From Sclerodactyla briareus (Eukaryota; Echinodermata; Holothuroidea; Dendrochirotida; Sclerodactylidae): DNA of 64,000 nt. This document shows, in pieces, positions 23,556 through 37,290 of the stretch. The position numbers and the translations under genes were made by a program. The stretch lies in contig JAODTK010001432.1 in NCBI GenBank assembly GCA_026419785.1, positions 186,001 to 250,000 on the forward strand, given 5' to 3'. Every line of letters starts with the position of its first letter. Position 1 is the first letter of the stretch. The notes beneath the pieces were generated by a model. It was given only the letters and a program-made list of their open reading frames with translations, was not told the origin of the DNA and searched no databases.

Positions 23556-26500
23556 CCTTGCCGAAGGCAACAGGAATCTAAGCAATCATGCACCGTGCGT
23601 ATGTTAATGTGTGTGTGTCCGTTTGTTTGTGTGTGTGTGTAACACCCTTTGTCAGCACGCTATCTAACGTACGCAAACTGGTATCAATTCAATTAGGTTA
23701 TGGTGGGTTGCACATATGGGGAGATGACCCCTATTGTTTTGGGTGCCCGTTCAAGTTCATTCGGTCCCGAGAGGGCAAAGTTCAAAAAGCTGTGTCCATC
23801 ACGAATCTAACGACGCGAGTATCTATCAGTCAAATTTGGGTATGTGGGTAGCCTGTATATTGAGGATCACCCTATTGTTTTTGGGTCCGGCAGTTCATTC
23901 AAGGTCACCATAAGAAATGTCAGATATCCGCAACGAGACAGTTTGGAGGACTGTCATAATTGAAATTTTCGTTCGTCCTGGTTGAAATACATCTGGTGAC
24001 CGACTTTAACCTTTTGAACTCATTTGACCTTTTGACCTGGTGAGTTTTGTTTTTGCCTGTTTTTTTGTGCTCGGCGGGAGGCGTCTTGTTAAGACAAAAC
24101 AAAAAGGTCCTGACACTACCATACTATGATCCTCTTATCACAAGCTATCAATGAATGTGGAAGGTCAGACAGCTAAATCGTCATATATCTCGGCAACGCA
24201 AACTTGTGGATGACTGTCGTAATTAAAAAGTTTTTGGTCGTCTGGTGAAACTCAATCTGGTGACCTACTTTGGACTCATTTGACCTATTGACCTTTTAGA
24301 CCTTATTTGACCTTTTGACCTGATGATTTTGCAATGCTTTTTTTGGTTTGCCCGAAGCGGTTTGTTAAGACAAACAAAAAAGTCATGACACTACCCTACC
24401 ATACTACGGTACTCGTATCACAAACTATCTCAATGACTGTGGAAGGTCAACCCGCTAAACACTGAAATGTGATAATTTGGCATTTGACATTTAATTGTGT
24501 GGATTGTACACAAATCTCTTGAATTGTCATTTTATTGTTATTCCCGAATGTGAGTATTGGACTAGCACCAAATTTTTCCCCCGTTAAGACAGTACAAATT
24601 CTTGAATTTTCATTTTATTATTATTCCCACCAGTGACCAGCCTATATGTACATCCCGATCAGTAGTGGTGATGCTACGGGTGGGGGTGGCAATTTTGGCT
24701 GCCGCACCCCCCCCCCCCCCCCCAAAAAATGTTTTCATAGGCAGCTTATGAATTTTGAAAAATGTAGCCTATTTGGAAGCCTGCATCACTGCATCACTGC
24801 TTTACTGACAACTTCCTATTGCAAGCGGCCTCTTCTTTCGTATACGTCCTCTCATTTAATGTTACTTATGAACACAAGTGTTGTGTTTCCCCCTTCATGA
24901 AATTTGGGTTGCTTCCATCACCCCCCCCCCCCCCTCCTCCCCATACAATATTGCCCCCAGTGGAGACAGTACACATTCTTGATTGGTCATTTTTCATTAT
25001 TCCTGATATTTTGAGATTGGACTAGCCACCAATGACCAGCCTATTGACCACCTCCTGATCATAGTGGTGTTGCTATGGTTGGGGGTGGTAATTTTGTCTT
25101 GCATTCACCCCCCCCCCGCGCCCCACGGTTTCATAGGCAGCTTATGAAAATTGAAAAATGGTCCCTATTTGAAGCCTGCGTAACTGCATTTAATTGACAA
25201 ATTCCTAATTGCAAGAGGCAGCAACGCCTTTCTTGCGTATTCTTCCTCTCATTTAGTGTTACATCTTACATTTAATTAATCCCATGTGCATTTTCTCAAG
25301 GAAGGTCCAAAATTGGGATTAGTACCCATGGATATCAATGGGCGGTGCGAGGGGGGGGGGGGGGGGGGAACAAACTGTCAAGTTTTCCATAGGCGCTATA
25401 TGATGTCTTGGGAAGGCCAAGTTTCAATTCGAACACCTATACAATCCTCTTCAACTACTGCCTGCATTGTGTGGTGTATACTATAAAATAAGCCCTTTGT
25501 GTTTGCTAGGTCAACCTTGGTCGGGGTGGCCCAATCCCCAAAAGGATTTAATTAATCTCTTATTGTGTGTGTGAGAGTGAGCTGTTAAACCACACACACA
25601 GTGTGGACAATGGTACCTGGCACTGGCAATGCTCAGAGGACTTGAAGTGTGTAATCCATTAATTCTCTAGTGCACCCACCCAGTTTACTGATTATCTGAT
25701 TGTTACATTTAAGGTTAAACTTCTCGTTAAGCAGCCTTCCAGGATGTAATCACTTGACAGGCCTTGCTGACTCTTGGGTATTAGTACCTGTGGTGATGTC
25801 ACTATGTCATAGACAAGCTCTAATGAGGGGATCAACTGTTGTGTGTGTAGAACGGTGAGAGGGTAGGTGAGTTGGAAGAGAGCAAGGGTCAAAGAAGCTT
25901 TCTGAAAGTGGGAAGTGCACAACATTGTGGCATTTTTCGATATTGAGGCAAAAAGTGAGGGCATTCCCTGTACCCCAGGCAGACTGGTAGGGGTTTGAGT
26001 CTATAAAATATTTCCGCTTCGTCCCCAGTGCCTATCTATCTGGTGGTTGACAGTCCCATGATGTGACTATTTGGGAAAAGTGGGTTGCCGATAATCACAT
26101 TTTAAAAACCCTTGGCCAGAAGTCTTACTGGATTCCACATTCAATGAGCCCCCCATTGTAATATATCTAATAACACTGAATGGCAAAGATCTTGTCGGTT
26201 TATGCTCTTATTTGTATTATCATCCTGCAGCCAGATATATATTTGTTCTGGGAGGTGCTGCATGGGGTGGGCCATATCCCCACAATGTTTAGGAGGGAAT
26301 GTGATTTGAAAGCCTCGGAAAAGTTTTTACCCTAAAAATGGCAATAAGACATTGATGGACTGGCAAAATGGCTATTGATACAGTCTTTTAAACTTATGCA
26401 CCTTGTCAATTGCATTACCACCCCTTGTACCCCGACAAGGTGAGTCATTGACTTAGGTGGTTCCACAAAATGAAGCACCCCTCCAGTCACTTTTGTGCCT

Positions 26501-27345
26501 GAAAATAATGAAAATTTGATACAGCCCACAGCCACTTCAAAAGACCACAGACTACTACTCTGCTCTGCTGTACGATTTGAAACAATTGACTGGTAATGAC
26601 TTACCCCTCCGTCAACATCAGTGATTAAAGAAATATGGTACAATGACCTACATGTGAGACACTCTGCTATTGGACCCTGAATGTACCTACATTGACTCAC
26701 CTTGTCCAGGGTATAATGGAGGGATGCAATTTAAACCATATGTAAGCCTTTATGCCGCAGCACTTCTCTTTCCCCCCACATATACTTCCGAAAGGAGGTT
26801 TTTCTTTTTTTTTTACAATTGTTGATGTGGATGATGTTGGTCGTCCTTTCAAAAACGCCACTTCATTCAATCTTATCTGCTTTGACCACAACCAGTTACT
26901 TATGAGTGATAAATTTCGCTAACGGATCCTCATCATGTAGCCTGACGCAGTCCTGCCGCTCAGTGTAGGTCGCTGGTACGCATTCCCCACACTGATTTGG
27001 AAAACGTTGGACCTCACTGGTTATTATGAATCGTGACTTTACCCTCTCTCTCTCTCTTCACGATCCACTTACTTACCAGTTTATTTTCAGTATTTCATTT
27101 CAATGGCCCTCAGATGACTTTTTGACCTTGGTCAAAGCAACAAGCATCCTCGTTTTGCAGTTAGTAAATATTGCAGGTGATTGGGGTCGTTTTGTGTCAA
27201 GACGTTGATGGTTGAGTTGACAACACACATCTTGCTGTGTTTGATTAGCTGAATCAATCATGTATGCCCCTACCTTGTTGGGGAAATGGGGCGGGTCTAA
27301 AACGGCAAGGAATCACTACGGCAGAGTTGCGTTTGTTCATCACCC
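23550..27345. repeat. Duplicated module V (about 3.8 kb), copy B
   Basis: Direct homologue of 10850-14790, with the poly-C tract of 17 at 24707-24723, a G18 tract at 25351-25368 and the T-run before ACAATTGTTGATG near 26807. It is placed between modules Y and Z, which are adjacent in copy A. Confidence 0.78.
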
Positions 27346-27429
27346 TATGAACAGGGCACTTTGATTCATGAAAAAAAAGTGGGTAGATTTTGGGGGGACA
27401 AAGTGCTTGGAAGTATGATTTTTTTCTTG

Positions 27430-28330
27430 TTGTTGAATCTAGTAATTGTCTCACATTGCATCCCAAGTTATTATGCCGACATGGTCCTTTAAAGGGATAA
27501 CATGAGATATAAAATGCTCACCTGGTGTATTTATAGTGAACATTTGTTTTCTAAAATTGCTAAATTGTAACGTTAGTCACAGTGGAATTGCCCACTTGAG
27601 TTTTTATTTTAATTTTTCTATATAACATAGGTCACCATACCCCTATAATGACTTATTCAATCCCCCGAAATACTCATACCTACCATGGTCCATGATAACA
27701 CTGACCCGTATGGATCAATCCCAACTGATCCTTGTAAAGATACATTTTGTTATTTTTTTCACATGATGACCCCTTTATCACTCACTTTCGACAAGGTTAA
27801 TAAGATAGATGTCACATGAGTCGATGAACATTGGTGTCCAAGTTGGTCAACTATCCATGTCAGCTGAGGAAACATTGACCGACCACGGAAGACTGCAGGG
27901 TCCCACATGCAGACACAGATAAATAGATAGACCGATATCTGATGCGATCATGATAGCTCGACCGTCTCTGGTTTGATACAATAAACACCTGTAGTCTACA
28001 CAACCGAGAAACGAAAAAAAAAAAACAGTATTGGTTTCATGACTCTGGTACTCTCTCCCCCTGAAGACGCTACAATACTAAACTTGACGGATCTGGACAG
28101 CATTCCGATATTCAGGCTGTTAACAAGATTTTCCAAATTTGACCTATATTAACTTGACACTAGCTCCAAAACATGGGGGTTCATGTAACACATTATGGAA
28201 ACCCACAATACTCCATGGAGTTTCATTCATACCTCCAGGTGAGGTTGAACGCTAGACGTCACAACACTATAAATACATGCACAAATACATACATAGTGGG
28301 TGACCTCCCTAGATTCTTCTGGCGGAATAA
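27430..28330. repeat. Duplicated module Z, copy B
   Basis: Direct homologue of 8935-9800 from TCTAGTAATTGTCTCACATT to GATTCTTCTGGCGGAATAAA. It is followed at once by CAACCAATGGTGGCCGTCCG and the 28430-30300 satellite. Confidence 0.75.
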
Positions 28331-28429
28331 ACTATATCAACCAATGGTGGCCGTCCGCTTTTCAAACACCGCACAAAAAATGTACCAAGACGAATGTACA
28401 ATTATGTGATAAATGTTCAAGATTATTGG

Positions 28430-30300
28430 AGGGCCAAGAGGCAGTTTGAAACAATGGCCCATGTGGCCCATTTATGACTTTTGACCATGACCTTCATATG
28501 ACCCAAAGTTGTCTTATCAGCCAATAAATATTCTACATAATGGGCCGCATCACCCACATTGGCCACTGGGTCCTTATGACCAGGTCCTGAATTCTGGACA
28601 CCATGAAGATATGGCATTTGGACCACCATTATGACTGAACATCAGCACTGTGCCACGGAATTTGTAGGAGATTACAAGATTCTGCAGTATTCCAAATATT
28701 GGGCCCTAGGGTTCCAATCTCCCAAACGCCTCCAATGGCCTCCTACCTAAAGACCGTTACATGTAACTTTGAAGAACATCAATTGAACTTGTGGGAGGAG
28801 ATGCATTTCAAGTACCATTGTGAGAAATTTTATAGAATGGGCCAAGTAGGGCTCGGACCAAAAAAATTCCTGAACACCCCAAGGTACAGCTGTTATACCA
28901 TCATTATGACCCATGTCAGCACTGTGTAACAAAATTTGTAAGAGAAGCATTTTGCGTAATTCACATGATGGACCCTTGGGCCCACACTAGGCCTTGGGAT
29001 CATTCTTGGACACCATGAAGATATGGCATTTGGACCACCATTATGACTGAACATGATCACGTGCCAAAATTTGTAGGACCGTTACATGTAACTTTGAAGA
29101 ACATCAATTGAACCTTGTGGGAGGAGATGCATTTCAAAACGTACCATTGTGTGAAATTCCATAAAATAGGCCCACGGGCTATTAAAGTGGGACCTTAGAC
29201 CAAAATTCCTGAACACCCCAAAGGTAGGGCTGATAGACTATCATTATGACCGATGTCAGTGCTGTGCACTGAAATTTGTAGAGGAGAAGCATTCCTTTCT
29301 GCGTAATTCACATGATGCGCCCAAGGGCCCACACTGGGCTTGTTACCTGAATCATTGGGCACACCGGAGGTGCACAGCTATTGGACCACCATTATGACTG
29401 AACATCAGCACTGTGCAACAAAATTGTAAGAGATACAAGATTTTGCGGTATTTCATATAATTGTGGCCAAGGCCCAAACTGGGCCGTGAGCCCACAAACC
29501 TATGTAACCCCTAATGGCCCTCCCCCAAGGACCATTACATGTAATTTTGAAGAACATCAATTGAATCTTGTGGGAGGAGATGCATTTCGGGAGTACTATC
29601 GGTCTAATTTTCCATACCGAAATGGAAACCCTCGGCCCAAGTCGTAACCATTGGACCAAGATTCATGCAGCAAACCAAAGGTACGGCTGTCAGACCAACA
29701 TTATGACTGAACATCAGCACTGTGCAACAAAATTTGCAGGAGATACAAGAAATTTTTTGCGTTAAATTTCCTATAAAGGGAGGAGGCCCAACCAGGGCCC
29801 ACAGCGGGCCTTGAGCCCAAAATTCCCAAACACCTCCTATGGCCCTCTACCACAGTACCATTACATGTAACTTTGAAGAACATCAATTGAATCTTGTGGG
29901 AGGAGATGCATTTCAAGTAGCATTGGGTGAAATTTCATAAGATGGACCCCCGGGCCCAAGTGGGACATTGGACCAAAAATTCTTGAAAAACCTGAAGGTA
30001 TAGCTGTTAGATCATCATTATGACGAACATCAGCACTGTGCAACCAAAAATTTGTAGGAGGAGATATATTTTGAAATTTCACACATATGGCCTATACTCC
30101 CCTTTAATGACTTTTAACTTACCTTCACAAAGTCAACATGTCCCATGGGTCAATGGACTTGTGTCCAAGTTTGGTTGACATCCATCACAGAATGACTGTT
30201 TTGGGGGCAAAAAGGCGATTTGTTGAACACAAATTGATAGATAGATTGACATGCAGATTCCAATAGCTCAACCAGCATAGCTGGTTTTGATCAAAAACGG
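28430..30300. repeat. Long-unit satellite with GGGCCC motifs, block 1
   Basis: Repeated modules include GAACATCAATTGAA at about 28773, 29099, 29550 and 29877, CATCAGCACTGTGCA at about 28638, 29405, 29713 and 30029, plus GGAGGAGATGCATTTC and TGGGCC(C/T)-rich joints. The same family fills 54880-56500. It ends with the hairpin AACCAGCATAGCTGGTT at about 30274-30290. No gene. Confidence 0.8.
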
Positions 30301-30343
30301 CTATGTTTGAGACTAGAGCTCTGATCTTGTCACCAAGCCCCTG

Positions 30344-31048
30344 TAAAGCGGAGTTTCCATGCACGCGGGCGGGTGGGCAGGCGTGTAATATCGCTCACCG
30401 TTATTTCCAATGGCGCCGTTTTCCGATGCACGCGGGCGGGGGGGCCGGTAGCGTTTTTCTTGAATCGGTAATGTAGCGTTTTTTTCGCCCGCCGCGTGGT
30501 ATTTCGTAATCGATTTCGGTGGATTTCCCTGCAATCTTGCTGGCTTTGGCAGCCCGATAGTGCAGAGTTCAAATCATGTTCCAAGCAAAACTCCTGTTTT
30601 CAGCACTCGTAATGAGATCTTATACAAATTTCTTCATTTTAACGCCGACACCCATATTTGAAACATATTTGCTTGTTCAAACCATTGACGTGCAAGTTAT
30701 GCTAATAAAATCTCCAAAATATGGCAATGGTGAAATTTTAATTGTATTTTAGGCGCTATCGTTTGACATTTAGAACAATGGTTCTAAGAAAAAATAAAAA
30801 ACACCGGTGATAGGTTTAAACACTAGTAGGCATATGGGGTCTCGGTGATAAATAATATAATAATGATAATAACAAAAATAACAAATATATAGTTGGCTAC
30901 ACGGTTCTTAAATAGCGCTATTAACATTATACACACTAAAGGTGAGATGAGGTGCATGATTTCGAGAAAAAGCCCGCCTACTCACCCGGCCCGCGTGCAA
31001 GGGAAACGGGTCACCGCGTTGTCGCCGCCCGCGTTGCATGGAAAAAAG
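30344..31048. mobile_element. CpG-rich terminal-inverted-repeat element, copy B
   Basis: Homologue of 7106-7790. The left end is TAAAGCGGAGTTTCCATGCA followed by GCGGGCGGG, and near the right end GCCCGCGTTGCATGGAAA is the inverted counterpart. The shared interior includes the CGTGGTATTTCGTAATCGAT segment and TAATAATGATAATAAC. It follows directly on the 28430-30300 satellite. Confidence 0.68.
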
Positions 31049-31146
31049 ACAGTTGGCAAGGACTTCCCACGCGATATGCTAGGGCCATAGAATTTATTTG
31101 ATGAATTCGAACAAAAACACTTCAGCATAAATAAACTAGACATCCC

Positions 31147-31235
31147 GAAAAGTCTCTGAACCCCTAGATCACTGCAGTTCCTATATCTGGTGGTATTGCC
31201 GAGTCTACGGTAGGTGATGTATAGGTTGTCTCCCA
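31147..31235. repeat. Short duplicated module W, copy B
   Basis: Near-identical to 9953-10040 over TATATCTGGTGGTATTGCCG and AGTCTACGGTAGGTGAT, followed by an ATGTATAGGTTGT stretch. Confidence 0.75.
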
Positions 31236-31239
31236 ATGA

Positions 31240-34200
31240 TGCAAGTGGTGAAATTTGTTTATTTCATGAGGGAGGAATTGTTTGGAAAAATGCGGTGATA
31301 AAAGTTTCATAGAAGCGGATATCACCAAAACCCATGTCAAAGGAACGTGCCGGCGAGTCGTGAAATGCTCAAGACCAATTTCTCGACGGCTTTTGAGGCC
31401 CTCAGTGTCAGCAATCTTAGGCATGGAGATTCACAGGGACTCTGTTATATGTACCTCGGTTCGTACTACTATGATGACATTTGGATGTCACCATGATGCT
31501 TAGTCCATACACCACTATTCATGGTCAACCAGAGCTGATTCGTTCGAGAAGCAAAATGGGCGAGTAATGTTGCTTCCAATAGAAGGAAATGCGGTCCTCC
31601 CATTTGGAACATTCATACACACAAGAACCGGGACTGAGGATAAGGTTGAGGTAGTGTACATCCTCTCAGTCTAAGATAATGCAAGAGGATCGATTGATCA
31701 CCGTGTCACAAGCACCCAATGAATGCAGACTCTCCTAGTCGAAGCAAGGAGGATAGATACCATTCCTGGCAAGTTCTGAGATCATGCAACGTCCCCTGAA
31801 TTGGCCACTCTTATCACACCACCGGCATGCGATTCATGTCCTCAGCAAAGACAAGGATGAAGATGGATACCATTCCACTGTCTAAGATATCCAAAGCAAG
31901 TTTCATCTACTCTCCCTATGATGAGGCCTTTTCTTCAGACTGCTTGTGGAAATACCAAATATATAATGAGAGTAGAGACAATATGAACACGTTATATATA
32001 CATTTGAACGGTAAAAATCCCACCGGTTTATACGGAATGCACTGAACTGAAAGAACTGATATATATAGTATACTTTCATTAAGAAAGTCCATGCAAAAGG
32101 ACCAGTGAGGACACATCATGACAGCTTCTATTTATTGACAAAGGAAACAAAACTATTTTAGTCGGGGCCAAATAAATCCAGTGCTGACTGTTCACACCAT
32201 ATTAGTCAAGGATGGTCGAGAGTACAGGGTTGCACTAGATGCCTTTGCTCAGCTCATATAAATTATTACAAGTAAATGTCATCAGGAGAACTCATGCAAT
32301 CAGAAACAGTGATTTCATCAACTAAAAATCCACTGAACCAAATACATAAAAGAAACCCCCACTGTTGGCGAAACGATAGAAGACAGTTCGCAACACCCAC
32401 TGTGCTTACTAGGGTCCGCTGATCGGCCCTGCGTCCGCGCGGTGCGATGTTGAGCGAGTGGGTGTGGGTGCGTGCCTGGCGATTCTGGCGTGTGCCTGAC
32501 AATTCAGTGTTCTATAAAGTCATTCCGTTGTTTTTCATTGATGATATGAAAACTGACCACCTTATCCCTTCAACTCTGATATCAACCACTGTCCAAAAAG
32601 AATACTGACCCCATGTCATGGAAATTCACAACAGCTGTAGGGGAATGTAAGAACGGTAACCCTTATATAATCTTTGACCAAGAATTTCGACCCATATAAT
32701 ACCCATGGGCAATGCAAACTAATGACAATACTTACATTTTTCTCAACATGATTAGACAATGTTAACTATTCTGAAGTAACTATTCATACTTTTATTACTC
32801 CTACTCATAAAGCCATTGCTAAACTGAAATGGTCTGTGCAAATGATTTATTAAATGGGCATTTAGCTATCCCCTCTGCTTTCAGTATAAAAATTGTGGGA
32901 ACTGTGTGCTTCATATCACAGTACTTCATTATGTATCTCGTTCAAACCAAAAAAAGAATTTGAATTCATTAATGGTCGTTTGGTCATTCATAATAAACTG
33001 CTCCTAGAATAGCACCACTTGTCACTTTTTCACCATTGGTGCGCTAGTTGCATGAATTACTTCACTGCAACTTGATTGCAGATTAGACCGTGCTGTGTTC
33101 CACATAAAACTGGCAATGCTGAACTCAGCACTCATCTTTCGTTACTGGCTCCAGTGACTTGAGCTGCACCACAATAAACATAACTTCAAACAGCATCACG
33201 GCTAACTCTGTGTTTAGCCTCATCAATGTTCTAAACCAATCCTCATTGGTTGTTGGGTGTTTTGTGGGGTGGTCCTGTACTCATCGAATGTTAGAAAACC
33301 AGCCCTTTTTTATTTTTCGTTCTCCGTGGCCGGGGACTCAGCCTCTAGGTGCCAATATTTTGGATCTGTGCTTGGAAAAGACTAACAGCAACCCTTCCCA
33401 CAGTGTGTTCTTACAGACAGTGTTTAAGTGCATCCCTTATAGTAAACTGCCCCCCATCCAGTTAAAAAAAATTATGATATGAAAAATGTTTATGAACTTG
33501 AAATGAACTTCCTAGATACCTGCTAACAACATATAAAAATAAAGAATATAAATTTTACATAATTTTTAAATGAACCTGCTACGTAGGAACACATCCCTTC
33601 TGAAACTCTGCATGCAAGATGACATTTACTGTATACTCGCCTCATATTTTTGAGATTTAGAAGCGGTCCCATGCCTAATTTTCTAAACTCGTTCTCTATA
33701 GCTGTGGGCCATCGCCCTCTTGTTCAGAGCCTCCAATAGATAGGAATATATATTTCAACAGTTGATGTATTAACCCAGGCACCATGAAAAGGAACAAAAA
33801 CCCTAGGGTTCCCTGAAAATTAGGCACCATCTTTACTTCCCTATAATGTTCTCACCTTTCTTAATATGAAGGGAAATGTACTTTACTAATTTCCTACTAG
33901 TTAGGGCCGTTTCGAATGGCTAGTTGATTTTGTTAAGGCAACATTTACGAGAAAGCGTTTGGATAGGTAGGTTTGATTAGCCTTCAGAAAAACCAGTTAG
34001 TGTCATATAGTTAGACACATGTGTTTTTTATATATTCATCCGCATATATGTATTTTTAGTCACTCAGATGTTTTATATAACCTATTATGTATGGTTTTAT
34101 TGAGCCTAGCTCAATGAAATTATTATCTTTTTTTTTTAAATGCTGGATCTACTAACGCCCTATGATAGACACTCCATCCAGCAGTCCCCGCTTCCAAGCA

Positions 34201-35640
34201 TCACAGGCATCCTCCTTTTTTGCGTCATTGGCACTCGCCCCTCATTCTAGACATAATCAGCCCGTAAGAAGGCGTGATTGATGCAGATGAGGGCCAACCC
34301 AGACTAGTGTTGTTCTGCCAATTTCTTTGGTGCATGAGGTGGCTACATGGTGCACTATGGGGTAAGTACTCATAGTACACAGGTTTCACGACCAGTGTGC
34401 GTGTTTCATTGAAAAGTGAAAACCGAGGCATCTTGTACGTATCACAAATTATCATACTGGGCATGTTTCCCAACATTTGAGACAACCAAGGACCAGAGCA
34501 ACCTAACTATAAGGGCAGCTTACACAAGTGGTAATGTACTGATCACGGTCTTATCATGGTAGTCACTGGCCCGTGTTATAACACAGCTCCCCAAGCCCCA
34601 AGTGGTCACCAGCTAAAAACTGCTGCAAGGAATAACATGTGTTAAGCAATTACTGCAATCTTCCTTCTTTCTTCTGAGGAGGCTATTCACCTGAAGTAAT
34701 AGAATGGGGGAGGGGGGAGGGGAGGGGAGGGGGATAGGAGCATTTCCACAATCTGGAGCCACACTCAGGTCATACCACCGCCGAAATCAAATGAAGGTCT
34801 ATAGTGCATGGTATCAAAGTCTATTGATGGGGCATCCTGCAGATAGAAGTAAGGTTTAATTTATGCTCTTGTCAATTGTACCCCTCCCCCCCCCCCATAC
34901 CCGAGAATAAAGGGGACAATAGAGGAACTGAAGCGGGGTTTATTATTTTCCAAACTATAAAAAGTGTTGCATCCCCTGATCAATTGCCAATACACTCTGG
35001 CATAGCGCAAAACAAATTCCTCTGCCAAATCAATGGAATCCTGGCTTAAAACCTGTATTTTACTGTGCAATCCCACTATATTGAGAACGAGATGTGCGCA
35101 CTTCCAACCGAATTGCGCGGCTATCCCGGGGTATGGGGGGAGAGGAGGGGAAAGTAGCCAGTAGGGGGAAGCAACCTTAGTGACAGTGAGCCACCTACGT
35201 ATCGGCACGGGAGAGGGTTATGAACAATCGCAATGCATCCAAAGTGAAGGAGGATGTACATTTGCACTGGGAGTATTTGGATACCAGGGAGTATCTAGGA
35301 TTTCCCTGAGTAATTTGATTGTAGGTAGTTAGTATATAATTGATCCAAAGTAGTATATGAAGCAGGATAACATGCAAAAAGATAGACTGTTAATGGTTCT
35401 ATTGTTCGCCACAACAAAAAATATCATATATTTAATTATGGGTACACATATAGATGTTGATGATTGATGAGAAGATAATATACGCACCATGGTAAAATTG
35501 ATTTAATTAGGAAGCATGTGTTCAGTCCAATGGAGCCAACCGGGAACAACATTATCACTCATTTGTGGTTGTTCTACGGCATTCTAATTTACACTGGACC
35601 CATAATACCACAGTTTGAAATTAATTGTCTTAAATGCAGG
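31240..35640. other. Least repetitive stretch, no gene identified
   Basis: No satellite or duplicated module seen. A short CpG-rich island-like patch lies at 32405-32480 (GCGTCCGCGCGGTGCGATG). Open frames of 107-115 codons at 33159-33482 (plus) and 34861-35208 (minus) match nothing I know. The latter contains DLAEEFVLRYARVYWQLI, which looks protein-like but is unassigned. A terminal ALDH exon or UTR could be here and be missed. Confidence 0.4.
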
Positions 35641-36260
35641 CAGTTTTTCTCTGAAAAGGCTAGGCTTACATAGAGTGCTGTACTCCAAAATCTTCTTCCT
35701 CTTCCCCAGGTTTGATCCATTTATGTTTCTGGAAACAGGATGACATCACTTTCATCACAGCAATCGCTTCACCCATCGTCGCTCTATTGCCACGTCCCCT
35801 CCTCAACACGCAACCTCCACCGTGACTCTTCCATGTCTTCTTGTTGTTGTCATGCTCTCTTAGGTATTCTACTTCGAACTCCAACTCCACGCTTTTCTCA
35901 GAACATGATCACCACCCTCGCTCCACCCGTCCATACCAACCCGCACTATATTCCCCTTTGGCCAGCTGGTCCGTAGTTCCTTCGTGAGCTTCCACTTCAC
36001 ACATTGCTCTCACCATTGCTCTCTCCATCCTTCTCATAATTGCCATCTCCCTTTCCATCAATTCATTCGCACTCCCATACAACATGTAACCCACGCCACC
36101 CTTGCTGTCACTGTTGCTATTACACCCACCACTTGCATTCACTGTATTTCCTAAATAACAAAACTCTCTCACCGTTCTGCCTCCTCACACAGCTCCTCCT
36201 CCAGTCCACCCTCTTCCCAACTCTTTTCTCACAACTCCTAAAAAATGAAATCTTTTGCCA
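35640..36260 (-). pseudogene. C-terminal relic of an RTE-like LINE polyprotein
   Basis: In one frame (36172-35909) REFCYLGNTVNASGGC is followed by YGSA, RRMERAMVRAMCEV and TTDQLAK. This is the pattern KFCYLG...MLYGSETW...RMxRWMCGV...LRWxGHV found downstream of the RT domain in RTE-type and related endonuclease LINEs. Another frame (35890-35666) continues with LEFEVE and NNKKTWKS, corresponding to the GRPKKTW motif. Frame breaks and missing pieces show it is inactive. The upstream RT and endonuclease parts are not present. Confidence 0.68.
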
Positions 36261-37290
36261 GACTTGGGGTCACTCTCTTCATTTTGTAACGAATCATTTC
36301 CTGAGGAATGAGTCATGATTAAGGTAGAGAAAAACACATTCCACTCAGATTGAGATATATTCACGTGAGGTAGAATGTTAAGAAAAACAAACACTGATCA
36401 CTTGATGGCAACAAACCCACAACGAGCAAGATACCATATTTTTCTGGTTGGGCCTCCTCTGATTTTTTACAAACCTCGGTTGCCTCCCCCTATAAAATCA
36501 AGTTTGCATACTGCCTAGATGTGTTCTCCAAACATTAAGCTCCTCTTCTCTACTCTCCTCTCCTCTCTCTCGCTTCATATCCTCAACATCCGCCTTCTCA
36601 TTTAAGAGTTTTTCTTCGGGAGGTTGATGCAAACCTATGGACCGAAAACATGGAGAACGTCAATCGAGGCGGCCCTTCCAGGACTGCACTGCTTATCAGG
36701 GCAAGATAAAAATAGACACTAACATAGCATAACCCGCTCCTCTGGAATAGTGTTCAAAGTCGGGTAAGGCAGGTATTAATAATTACCCACATCCGCGGCA
36801 ATGCATTTTACTCCCCCCTGTTTGACATTTTTGGGGTGGAGAGTTCAACATGCAGTCATTTTTCTGCAAGTTGAAAGTGGTAGACACATTTTTGAGCCAG
36901 GGAATTTAGCTGGTTCAACAAGTGGTTACCACAGTCCACTTCAATGTGTAGGAGAAGCAGTACTACAACATCACTATAGAGCAGCAGTGTGTAGTCTCTG
37001 ACCAACAGAATATATCATTTCCTGACATACAACACTCAACTGAAGAAGACGGAAGCCATATTCAACAACAAGACGCCAGAAAAACTCTCGTCTGTTGCAT
37101 GATCAGTGGTTTCTTTATTATTAGTCACCATGCAAACCAATTGAACATCCAGGTGTTGCTGATAGTGTATAGATCAACAGAAGAACGCTCACTGATCAGT
37201 GACCCCAATTTCAAATCATAAGGATATCATAACCATGTCTACCAAAGGAGTATAAGTTTTGTGAAAATGTGACTAAAATTGCCTACATCA
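36260..37290. other. No recognisable gene
   Basis: CT-rich stretch near 36540-36580 (TCTCCTCTCCTCTCTCTC). The rest is unassigned, with only short open frames. Confidence 0.4.

Noticed and set aside
32405..32480. CpG-island promoter
   Set aside because: The CpG-rich patch is under 100 bp and has no adjacent recognisable first exon.
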